Source: Fidelibacterota bacterium (GTDB taxonomy: Bacteria > Fidelibacterota > UBA2242). From it: 8,733 nt of DNA. The notes under the pieces were generated by a model, which was given only the letters and a program-made list of their open reading frames with translations, was not told the DNA's origin and made no database searches. Made by a program: the position numbers and the translations under genes. Position 1 is the stretch's first letter, and every line of letters begins with the position of its first letter. Below, piece after piece: positions 1 to 6,200 of the stretch. The stretch is from assembly GCA_023133185.1 (NCBI GenBank), contig JAGLWX010000020.1:1-8733 (forward strand). Reading direction: 5' to 3'.

Positions 1-843
1 GGCGTGAATGAGACCGATAAACATGAACAGGGCGCTGGTGATCAGGGCATGATGTTTGGCTTTGCCTGCGACGAAACTCCCGAATTGATGCCGCTGCCTA
101 TTACCCTGGCAAATAAGATTACTATGCGCCTGGCGGAGGTTCGGAAAAAAGGCATTCTGAGCTGGGTCAGACCGGATGGTAAATCTCAGGTTACGGTCGA
201 ATACATTGACGGTGAACCAAAATCGATTACCGGCGTTGTCGTGGCGGTCCATCATAATCCCGATGTGCCTCATGAAAAGATTGTCAGCGACATAAAGAAG
301 CACGTTATCATCCCGGTCTGCGAGCCCTATCTGACTCCCGAAACGAAATTCTATATCAATGCAACGGGCATTTTTGCCGTGGGAGGTCCGGAAGCCGATG
401 CCGGTGTAACCGGACGAAAAATTATCGTTGATACATACGGCGGCATGGGACGTCATGGCGGCGGTGCATTTTCCGGTAAGGATCCGTCAAAAGTTGACCG
501 TTCCGCTTCGTACATGGCGCGTTACATCGCAAAAAATATTGTCGCCGCCAGGCTGGCGAGAAGATGTGAAATTCAGCTGGCTTATTCTATTGGCGTGGCG
601 GAACCGGTTTCGGTTTATGCGAATACATTCGGAACCAGTGTTGTTGATGAAGATAAATTGGCAGTTGCCATCCGCAAGATTTTTCCCTTGAAACCATCGG
701 AATTGATCAAGTATTTGCAGTTGAAGCGCCCGATCTATTCCAAAACTGCCGCTTACGGTCATTTTGGACGCGAAGACGATGAATTTACCTGGGAAAAAAC
801 CGATAAAGTTGATGAATTGAAAACCTATTTTGGAGTGAAATGA
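1..843 (+). CDS. metK: S-adenosylmethionine synthetase (MetK), 5' end outside window
   Basis: Makes S-adenosylmethionine from methionine and ATP in the cytoplasm. The frame is open from base 1 (GGC), so the gene starts before the window; the GTG at 4 is an internal valine, not a start. The fragment has 280 codons, and comparison with the E. coli enzyme (about 384 aa) suggests about 100 N-terminal residues are missing. Both family signatures are visible: GAGDQG with MMFGFA near the left edge, and GGGAFSGKD at about 457-483, followed by PSKVDRSA, the loop that holds active-site lysine and aspartate residues. The C-terminal AAYGHFGRE and WEKTDK stretches also match the family. The stop TGA (841-843) overlaps the ahcY start, which points to co-translation with the next enzyme of the SAM cycle. 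Identification is secure; only the upstream end and its regulation cannot be seen. Confidence 0.97.
   Translation, partial: GVNETDKHEQGAGDQGMMFGFACDETPELMPLPITLANKITMRLAEVRKKGILSWVRPDGKSQVTVEYIDGEPKSITGVVVAVHHNPDVPHEKIVSDIKKHVIIPVCEPYLTPETKFYINATGIFAVGGPEADAGVTGRKIIVDTYGGMGRHGGGAFSGKDPSKVDRSASYMARYIAKNIVAARLARRCEIQLAYSIGVAEPVSVYANTFGTSVVDEDKLAVAIRKIFPLKPSELIKYLQLKRPIYSKTAAYGHFGREDDEFTWEKTDKVDELKTYFGVK
832..835 (+). promoter_or_regulatory. Ribosome binding site for ahcY inside metK end
   Basis: GGAG lies 4 nt before the ATG at 840 and 7 nt before the ATG at 843. It is one of the few recognisable Shine-Dalgarno sequences in the window and slightly favours the second ATG as the used start. Confidence 0.5.
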
Positions 844-2096
844 TGGAAGGAAAAATAAAAGATATAAAACTTGCCGAATCCGGTCGATTGAAAATTGAAT
901 GGGCTGAGTCCCATATGCCGGTCATGATGACGCTGCGCAAAAAGTATGAAGCAACAAAACCTTTAAAAGGAATGCGGATCAGCGGTTGTTTGCATGTTAC
1001 TAAAGAAACAGCCGTATTGATTCGTACGCTTATAGCTGCCGGCGCCCGGGTTGCCTGGAGTGGCTGTAATCCACTCAGCACCCAGGATGATGTTTCTGCC
1101 GCACTCTATGAAGAAGGTATTCCCATCTGGGCATGGCATGGACTATCGACGGAAGAATTCTACTGGTGCATCGATCAGACTCTGAAACAAGAGCCGACGC
1201 TTACTCTGGACGACGGCGCGGATTTGATCTTTACGATTCATAATAAATATCCGGAATTAGCCGGGAAAATATTAGGTGGGTCGGAAGAGACGACCACCGG
1301 TATTCACCGTTTGCGGGCAATGGCGGCGGATGGAAAAATGCTATATCCGGTCGTGGCGGTAAATGATGCCGAAACGAAATGGGATTTTGATAACGTATAT
1401 GGCACCGGTCAGTCATCGATGGACGGTATTCTTCGAGCAACCTCCGTTTTGATAGCGGGTAAGACCTTTGTCGTCGCCGGATATGGACATTGCGGAAGAG
1501 GATGCGCCATGCGCGCCGATGGTCAGGGCGCTAACGTGATCTGCACCGAAGTGAAACCAACCGCGGCTCTAAAAGCAACTCTTGATGGATACCGGGCTAT
1601 GCCAATGGATGAATGCGCACCGATCGGTGATATTTTTATTACGGCAACCGGCATGAAAGATGTAATCGTCAAACGCCATTTTGAAAAGATGAAAGATGGC
1701 GCAATTGTATGTAATACCGGTCACTATGATTGTGAGATCAATCTGCAGGAACTGGAGGAGTTGACCGAATCGAAAAAGGAAATCCGTCCGAATTGTGTGC
1801 AATATACGTTGAAAAACGGCAAACGGATTTACATATTAGGTGAAGGACGTTTGGTGAATCTGGTGGCTGCCGAAGGACATCCGTCCGAGGTCATGGACAT
1901 GTCGTTTGCCAACCAGTTCATGGCGATGATGTTCCTGGCAAAGAATGGCGGGAATCTGGAAAATAAAGTCTATGACATTTCCGAGGAACAGGATCAGGAA
2001 ATCGCCACCCTGAAGCTCAAAACCATGGGTTTGGATATTGATTATTTGACAGATGAGCAAATAAGATATAAAACAGCATATAGCGAAGGAACATAA
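840..2096 (+). CDS. ahcY: S-adenosylhomocysteine hydrolase (AhcY), short form
   Basis: Reversibly splits S-adenosylhomocysteine into adenosine and homocysteine using tightly bound NAD, relieving product inhibition of methyltransferases. The 418-aa protein shows WAESHMPVM (21-29), LHVTKET (51-57), TQDD (81-84), the catalytic-region EETTTG (149-154), K180, D184 and N185 in the TKWDFDN segment, the NAD-binding glycine loop GYGHCGRG (214-221), and GEGRLVNL with GHP near 335-348. It lacks the insertion of about 40 residues found in many bacterial and plant enzymes, and ends in SEGT without the Lys/Tyr tail of the mammalian enzyme. Both traits match the short archaeal/Thermotoga-like form. The start ATG at 840 overlaps the metK stop by ATGA; a second ATG at 843 is better spaced (7 nt) from the GGAG at 832-835, so the true start could be either. 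It is clearly co-transcribed with metK. Confidence 0.97.
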   Translation: MMEGKIKDIKLAESGRLKIEWAESHMPVMMTLRKKYEATKPLKGMRISGCLHVTKETAVLIRTLIAAGARVAWSGCNPLSTQDDVSAALYEEGIPIWAWHGLSTEEFYWCIDQTLKQEPTLTLDDGADLIFTIHNKYPELAGKILGGSEETTTGIHRLRAMAADGKMLYPVVAVNDAETKWDFDNVYGTGQSSMDGILRATSVLIAGKTFVVAGYGHCGRGCAMRADGQGANVICTEVKPTAALKATLDGYRAMPMDECAPIGDIFITATGMKDVIVKRHFEKMKDGAIVCNTGHYDCEINLQELEELTESKKEIRPNCVQYTLKNGKRIYILGEGRLVNLVAAEGHPSEVMDMSFANQFMAMMFLAKNGGNLENKVYDISEEQDQEIATLKLKTMGLDIDYLTDEQIRYKTAYSEGT

Positions 2097-2103
2097 ATTA
2101 TAG

Positions 2104-2334
2104 TTAGATAAAATCGATGTTGAAAATTTCAGGATAATAAATATTGGAAAAATACAACAGCAATACATTATAAATGAGAAAGGTCAAAAAACTGCAGTGG
2201 TGCTGCCTTTTGAGGAATATGAAGAACTTTTAGAAGATATACACGACCTCGCGATTATTGCTTAACGTCGTGATGAACCTGCAATATCATTCGATGAACT
2301 CAAAAAGTGATTGAAAGAAGATGGATTATTATAA
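2104..2334 (+). pseudogene. Broken antitoxin of a Phd/YefM-RelE type toxin-antitoxin pair
   Basis: One frame reads as a typical small antitoxin through two stop codons. Readable parts include QQYIINEKGQKTAVVLPFEE (2155-2214), then YEELLEDIHDLAIIA, then TAA at 2263-2265, RRDEPAISFDELKK, TGA at 2308-2310, and LKEDGLL ending at TAA 2332-2334. This order, and the acidic helix followed by RRDEP-SFDEL-LKEDGLL, is what I know from RelB/Phd-class antitoxins paired with RelE toxins. Each internal stop is one base from the expected codon: GAA to TAA (Glu) and CGA to TGA (Arg). No ATG, GTG or TTG start is visible in frame after the TAG at 2101-2103, so the start also appears lost. In an intact system the protein would bind the toxin and the operon promoter. 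Exact subfamily is uncertain; decay is clear. Confidence 0.75.
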
Positions 2335-2443
2335 AGTCCTGTGGAAGAGATCATCCGAAAAAGATCTAAGGAATATTGAGCCAAAACAATTTCCTCAAAA
2401 ACAGAAAGAAGAAATTGAATATCGAATATCGATTAACGAATAA
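2321..2443 (+). pseudogene. Truncated RelE/ParE-type toxin, N-terminal remnant
   Basis: An ATG at 2321 opens a 40-codon frame overlapping the antitoxin remnant by 14 bp, as is usual in these operons. The first 27 or so residues, starting MDYYKVLWKRSSEKDLRNIE, match the N-terminal strand and helix of RelE-family mRNA interferases. Those toxins normally have about 85-95 residues, and the central and C-terminal strands carrying the catalytic basic residues are absent here. Similarity fades just before 2415, where the left inverted arm of the adjacent element begins; the last codons and the stop TAA (2441-2443) are supplied by that arm. The simplest reading is that the toxin was cut by arrival of the element, possibly with a deletion, since I do not find a convincing remainder beyond 2872. 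It should be non-functional. Confidence 0.7.
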
Positions 2444-2453
2444 TGATTTAAGA
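2415..2453 (+). repeat. Left inverted arm, built of 7-bp units
   Basis: After TT it runs in 7-bp steps that each begin with GA: GAATATC at 2417, GAATATC at 2424, GATTAAC at 2431, GAATAAT at 2438 and GATTTAA at 2445, plus GA. It pairs with 2872-2834 in reverse order: of 39 positions 32 are Watson-Crick, 5 are G-U in RNA (2420, 2422, 2427, 2429, 2444) and 2 are A-A mismatches (2440, 2450). Confidence 0.8.
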
Positions 2454-2465
2454 AGTTAATTAAGT

Positions 2466-2828
2466 ATGAATAAATATGATTTAGAAGAACGATTGATTGA
2501 ATTTTCAGTCCTGATAATTGAAATTGTAAATGAGACGCCTAATTCAAAAGCTGGAAATCATTTGTCAGGACAATTGGTCCGTTCCGGGACTTCTGTTTCT
2601 CTTAATTATGGCGAAGCACAAAGCGCTGAATCAAGAAAAGATTTTATTCATAAGATGAAAGTGATTTTGAAAGAATTGCGAGAGACATTTGTTTGTTTGA
2701 AAATAATTCATCAGAGTAAATTATATAAAACTGAAAATAAAATAATTGAATCAAAAAAGGAAAATAATGAATTGATTTCAATTTTCGTAAAAAGTATTGG
2801 AACTGCACAAAAAAATCTTCAATCATAA
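2466..2828 (+). CDS. Four-helix-bundle protein, 23S rRNA intervening-sequence (IVP/S23) family
   Basis: A 120-aa protein of the IVP/S23 four-helix-bundle family. Diagnostic parts are the first helix DLEERLIEFSVLIIEIVNE (residues 5-23), SGQLVRSGTSVSLNYGEAQS (34-53), and SAESRKDFIHKMKVILKELR (53-72), followed by ETFVCLKII, all highly typical of the family. Relatives are encoded in intervening sequences of 23S rRNA genes, and the diversity-generating retroelement accessory protein Avd has the same fold; the biochemical role of free-standing copies is not established. No reverse transcriptase or variable repeat is present here, so a DGR role is unsupported. The gene is about 29% G+C by hand count, against roughly half in metK and ahcY, which suggests a separate origin. 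The start ATG at 2466 has only a weak purine stretch (AAGAAG, 2450-2455) upstream. The gene lies exactly between two inverted arms. Confidence 0.92.
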   Translation: MNKYDLEERLIEFSVLIIEIVNETPNSKAGNHLSGQLVRSGTSVSLNYGEAQSAESRKDFIHKMKVILKELRETFVCLKIIHQSKLYKTENKIIESKKENNELISIFVKSIGTAQKNLQS

Positions 2829-2833
2829 ATAAA

Positions 2834-2872
2834 TCTAAAATCGTTAATCGTTAATCGGTGTTCGGTGTTCAA
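2834..2872 (+). repeat. Right inverted arm, built of 7-bp units
   Basis: Reading on the + strand after TC, the units are TAAAATC at 2836, GTTAATC at 2843 and again at 2850, then GGTGTTC at 2857 and again at 2864, ending in AA. It is the partner of the left arm. It starts 5 bp after the stop of the four-helix-bundle gene, so in the transcript it would fold back over the whole coding region. Confidence 0.8.
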
Positions 2873-3017
2873 AAAAAGACAGGAAAATAAAAATGTATAT
2901 AAAAAATAGGCGAAATAATAGCAATATCAAGAGTTGTAGATCGCTTCAACCTTTGTGTAAATTGACAGATGATTCTTACGCAACCGCCCAAATTTCCTAT
3001 TACTTAACGATAAAAAA
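2873..3017. other. AT-rich leader between the IVS-like unit and lipoprotein A
   Basis: 145 bp with no supported gene. A perfect TTGACA occurs at 2962-2967, but no -10 box lies at usual spacing (17 nt further is CGCCCA). A promoter for the lipoprotein/barrel series is expected somewhere here, because the preceding genes belong to another functional group, but I cannot place it. No Shine-Dalgarno sequence precedes the ATG at 3018. Confidence 0.4.
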
Positions 3018-4724
3018 ATGAAAATTCAATTTTGTAAAAAGTCTTTGCTGAAAACGAATTTGCTTATTTATCTGAGTGTCCTACTGATCTGGGGATTAAT
3101 CGGATGTGAATTCGAAGTGCCCACAATGCCTCGATTACCAGCGCGCTGGAATTCAAAAGTAATCATTCCGCTGCTGGATGAAACATATTCTTTTCTGGAT
3201 ATGGTTTATGATTCCACGGCAACCCGCAATAATTCAATTTACGCCGACACACTCCATCGAATGTATTATTTCGCAGTTGATACGCCCGGTCAAATAATTA
3301 CAGTAGCGGACGACTATTGGAAAATTCAGCCGATGACAATTGTAAAACAGATTGATCTTTCGACATCGATTGATGCGGTCTTGAATAATCCTGTACCGGT
3401 TTATCATACTATCGCACAGGGTAAAATCAGCACCCAAAATAACCGGGTAATCTACGGGAAATTAAATTCCGATAACGGAGCAAGTGTTAATTCGATCCGG
3501 ATTACCGCAACGTTATCCGACACATTATTAAATGATGTAGATATTGAAATTTTTGCCCGGAATTTCAAAAGTTTGGCAACAGATACGCTGTGGTCTGGCA
3601 CATTATCGTTAACGGCTAATGTTTTAGAGAATAGCATTACTTTTGATGTAGCCGACGATTCGCTGTTCAGTAGTGATCGGACGGCATTTATCGACTCACT
3701 TGATTTTGGGTTGACAGTCCAGATACAGGATACGCTGCAGGAAGAGTTGACTCAGAATCTGGTGATTCGAATTGATGTTGCAGAACTCCACATGGATTCG
3801 TTCTATGGAAAAGTGAATGCTTCCGGTTATCTGACGGCTCAGCAATTGCTCAGCAGTCCTGCCGGGGCTGACAGCATCCTTTTTAGTGAAGCTCTTGCCG
3901 ACTTTTCACTGTCGGATCCCGGTAGCTTTGAATCGATCAATTTTTTAATAACCGGTAAAAAACAACATGGAACCGACACGATGCTGGATTCCATCTTTAC
4001 GATCAGTGGAACTGCCTATAGACTTGATATTGCCTCAGTAATGTCTAATCTTCCGGATAGCATCACCTTTTATATTGAGGCAAGCCTGCCGACAGCTCAA
4101 TATACCGGTACCGCTATTGATGATGAATTATCCATTAGCTATGAGATATCTGCGCCATTACGTATTACCCTTCCTGCGGAAATGTATTTGACCGCAGCTG
4201 ACCCGACACGCTTTTTTATAAAGGATAGTCTGACCCGGTCAAATGTAAGCCGATCCCAGAATGGCGCTCAGTTTGACATTAGTGTAACGAACCGGACGCC
4301 GTTTAGCGGATCGATTTATTTACTTATCGGCAATCATAGAGAATTTCCAACTGATTCTGCGGAAGCTGATTGGTATGCCGGTTATGAATATATTAACGAT
4401 ACACTCTACTATATTGCAGCTGATACGGAAATGGTGCTTATCGATACACTGGCTGTTATCGATCTTCCTCTGGCGCAGATGCGGAACGATACGCTACTAT
4501 ATGCCGGAGTTGGCGATCTGTTTTATATGGCGGATTCCAGTGCGCTGGCATTATTGGCGGACACCTGTTATATCCTGCCGAAATTTTATTTGACGAACCC
4601 CGATACTACGCAAGTACTTTTACGATCGAATTATTCAATAGGTCTGAAAACATATATGAATTTATTATTTGATCCATCGGTATTGAATCAGACTGAAACC
4701 GACACAACGGATACGACCGGATAG
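3018..4724 (+). CDS. Large outer-membrane-type lipoprotein A, function unknown
   Basis: 568 aa. The N-terminus is basic (KKSLLK), followed by a hydrophobic stretch (residues 13-27) and a lipobox LIGC with the lipidated cysteine at 30; Glu follows it, not the Asp-type retention signal. The mature part is rich in Asp, Thr, Ser and beta-prone segments with many DTL/DSL turns and no predicted membrane helix, so it looks like a chain of beta domains exposed from a membrane anchor. I recognise no enzyme motif. Residues about 335-480 align by eye with 505-650 of lipoprotein B: LDIASVMSNLPDS with IDIAPIFNLVPDS, and GYEYINDTLYYI with GYQWINDSLFAI; the region after the cysteine also matches. The C-terminus is a Thr/Asp tail (ETDTTDTTG). 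Barrel A begins 4 bp after the stop, so the two are very probably co-expressed partners. The ATG at 3018 puts the signal peptide in the right place. Confidence 0.85.
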   Translation: MKIQFCKKSLLKTNLLIYLSVLLIWGLIGCEFEVPTMPRLPARWNSKVIIPLLDETYSFLDMVYDSTATRNNSIYADTLHRMYYFAVDTPGQIITVADDYWKIQPMTIVKQIDLSTSIDAVLNNPVPVYHTIAQGKISTQNNRVIYGKLNSDNGASVNSIRITATLSDTLLNDVDIEIFARNFKSLATDTLWSGTLSLTANVLENSITFDVADDSLFSSDRTAFIDSLDFGLTVQIQDTLQEELTQNLVIRIDVAELHMDSFYGKVNASGYLTAQQLLSSPAGADSILFSEALADFSLSDPGSFESINFLITGKKQHGTDTMLDSIFTISGTAYRLDIASVMSNLPDSITFYIEASLPTAQYTGTAIDDELSISYEISAPLRITLPAEMYLTAADPTRFFIKDSLTRSNVSRSQNGAQFDISVTNRTPFSGSIYLLIGNHREFPTDSAEADWYAGYEYINDTLYYIAADTEMVLIDTLAVIDLPLAQMRNDTLLYAGVGDLFYMADSSALALLADTCYILPKFYLTNPDTTQVLLRSNYSIGLKTYMNLLFDPSVLNQTETDTTDTTG

Positions 4725-4728
4725 GTTA

Positions 4729-6153
4729 ATGAAAATGCCAATTAAACGTAATCATATAAGAATTCGAAGCCATCAACAGGTTGCGGTGATTATACTGATT
4801 ATGGTCGTGTCATTATCCGGACAGACTCTGACTCATCCGCGTGCGGTTGCTCTGGGCGGCGCTTTTACGGCAATTTCCGAAGGTGTTTTCAGTGTCAGCA
4901 GCAATCCGGCCAACCTGGCATTCCCGTCGAAGTATAAATCCTATTTTTATCTTGGTGGAATTGATTGGCAGATGACCAATAATTTCTATTCTCTGCTCAC
5001 GACCTCGAAATACGGTGGCAAAGACCTGACTGTCGAAAATGGGAAACTTCAGCGGGAATTCCTTGCCGATTTACCCGATACCGGCTGGCGTACTAACTAT
5101 AGTATTCACATTCCTCTGCCGATTATAAACTTTTCCGTTGGAAATAAAGCGTTTACAACAAATATACTTTACACAACGGATTATTACATTTCCAAACCGG
5201 CGCTGGATGTGATTTTCGGAAACTGGGAAAAGGGGGTAAAATACGAGACTGATCTTCGTATAGACGCCATGACGGCGATTGAATATGCCTATTCCATGGG
5301 AATTCCTTATGAAAACATGGCGTTTGGATTTTCTTTGAAATATATCCAGGGCTTGGGTTATTACGGATTAGACCCCAAACACAGCACCGGGTTGATCGAA
5401 GTGGACACAGCATCATTCGTGCTAACCGGTGAGGGTGATTACCTGTTCCGGCAATCCGGAGCGGGAAAAGGCGTTGGTCTTGATCTTGGCGTTAGTTATC
5501 GCGATAAAAGCGGCTTGAATATAGGGTTCAGCGTTCAAAATATTGCTGCAGTGATCAAGTGGAACAAACCTACTCTTTTTTCAAACGGTATGGGAACCTC
5601 AATACTGGAATTTATGGGTAATCAGGTAAAGGACGGGTTGATAAAAAACAAGAATCTTGATCTGCCCTTTGAAGGTGAATCTTTTCATTATCAGTTTGCA
5701 TTTAGCAATGTTGCCGCCAATGAGTTGTTCGAAGGGGATAGCGCTTACGGCGATTTCTTTTACAGTAAAAAAGAAGTAAGCGAGGATGACTCAACGATTT
5801 TCAGGACTAAATTACCGCTGGTGCTGCGATTTGGACTGGCAAAGCAGATGCAGGAAAATCTGCTGCTGGCGCTGGATTTTTCAACCAGTTTTAACGATCG
5901 CTTCAACTATCATAAAGGCTGGCGTTGCTCCATGGGGCTTGAATATACGTATCTGCCCAAAATACCTTTCCGTTTCGGACTTGCTATTGGTGATATAAGC
6001 GGGTGGGAGGTAAACCTGGGCAGCGGTCTGCATCTTGGTTTTGCTCATCTGGACTGGGCTATCGGATTTCATCGGGGCATCTGGCTGCATACCTCAAAGG
6101 GGATTCACTTCTCATTGTGCTCATATTTTACCGGTAAGAATAAATCAAAATAA
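4729..6153 (+). CDS. PorV/DUF5723-like outer-membrane beta-barrel protein A
   Basis: 474 aa with an N-terminal signal peptide: basic start, hydrophobic core at about 18-30, probable cleavage after SLSG before QTL, matching the SMA/QTR junction in barrel B. The mature start HPRAVALGGAFTAISEGVFS followed by NPANLAF is the opening pattern of PorV/PorQ and DUF5723-type barrels: a glycine-rich strand, then an Asn-Pro-Ala turn. Alternating aromatic/glycine strands follow, e.g. GVGLDLGVSYRDKSGLNIGF (248-267) with VQNIAAVIKW, and a strand-rich end (GLHLGFAHLDWAIGFHRG). It should sit in the outer membrane; the known relatives include type IX secretion components and surface-protein shuttles, but no specific role can be assigned here. 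The start may be ATG 4729 or ATG 4735, which is better spaced from AGG at 4723-4725. Only 4 bp separate it from lipoprotein A. Family assignment is from pattern recognition. Confidence 0.8.
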   Translation: MKMPIKRNHIRIRSHQQVAVIILIMVVSLSGQTLTHPRAVALGGAFTAISEGVFSVSSNPANLAFPSKYKSYFYLGGIDWQMTNNFYSLLTTSKYGGKDLTVENGKLQREFLADLPDTGWRTNYSIHIPLPIINFSVGNKAFTTNILYTTDYYISKPALDVIFGNWEKGVKYETDLRIDAMTAIEYAYSMGIPYENMAFGFSLKYIQGLGYYGLDPKHSTGLIEVDTASFVLTGEGDYLFRQSGAGKGVGLDLGVSYRDKSGLNIGFSVQNIAAVIKWNKPTLFSNGMGTSILEFMGNQVKDGLIKNKNLDLPFEGESFHYQFAFSNVAANELFEGDSAYGDFFYSKKEVSEDDSTIFRTKLPLVLRFGLAKQMQENLLLALDFSTSFNDRFNYHKGWRCSMGLEYTYLPKIPFRFGLAIGDISGWEVNLGSGLHLGFAHLDWAIGFHRGIWLHTSKGIHFSLCSYFTGKNKSK

Positions 6154-6200
6154 TTAATCACAATCTGTTGGGGTAAATAGTATCCCGGGACCATTGCTGA
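6154..6200. other. 47-bp spacer with small hairpin before lipoprotein B
   Basis: The only sizeable gap in the lipoprotein/barrel series. It contains a 6-bp stem (6170-6175 with 6181-6186, one G-T pair, loop AATAG). No T-run follows, so it is not an intrinsic terminator. It might affect mRNA stability or translation of the GTG-started gene downstream, but this is weak. Confidence 0.25.

Larger units (their letters stand above)
2415..2872 (+). mobile_element. IVS-like unit: four-helix-bundle gene between long inverted arms
   Basis: The unit is 458 bp: a left arm (2415-2453), a single small gene (2466-2828) and a right arm (2834-2872). The arms are inverted copies of each other and the gene fills nearly all the space between them. 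The family encoded is the one found in intervening sequences of 23S rRNA genes (Leptospira, Coxiella), where a small ORF lies between complementary ends that form a stem. No rRNA sequence flanks the unit here; its left border falls in a toxin remnant. No clear target-site duplication could be read. That the unit moves is inference from its compact symmetric layout, its low G+C content and the interrupted gene. A chromosomal gene with a structured transcript is the alternative. Confidence 0.45.

Noticed and set aside
4..843. GTG at 4 as the metK start
   Set aside because: The frame is open to the window edge and the family needs about 100 more N-terminal residues; GTG is an internal codon.
2466..2828. 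Four-helix-bundle gene as the Avd protein of a diversity-generating retroelement
   Set aside because: No reverse transcriptase, template repeat or variable repeat is present in the window.
2875..2919. Possible C-terminal remnant of the RelE toxin right of the IVS-like unit (KDRKIKMYIKNRRNN resembles the usual basic end of the family)
   Set aside because: Needs a gap, lies in AT-rich DNA where Lys/Ile/Asn/Arg runs arise by chance, and the middle of the toxin is absent. A profile search of this stretch against RelE would decide.
2962..2967. Perfect TTGACA as a -35 box before lipoprotein A
   Set aside because: No -10-like hexamer at 15-19 bp; the nearest TATTAC (2998-3003) is 30 bp away.
2893..3021. 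42-codon frame overlapping the lipoprotein A start by ATGA
   Set aside because: No ribosome site, no recognisable protein pattern and low-complexity start; likely chance.
5153..5416. Reverse-strand open frames inside metK, ahcY, barrel and lipoprotein genes
   Set aside because: They lie fully inside well-supported + strand genes and show no family pattern.
6170..6186. Hairpin after barrel A as a terminator
   Set aside because: Short stem with a G-T pair and no following T-run; the downstream gene continues the same series.
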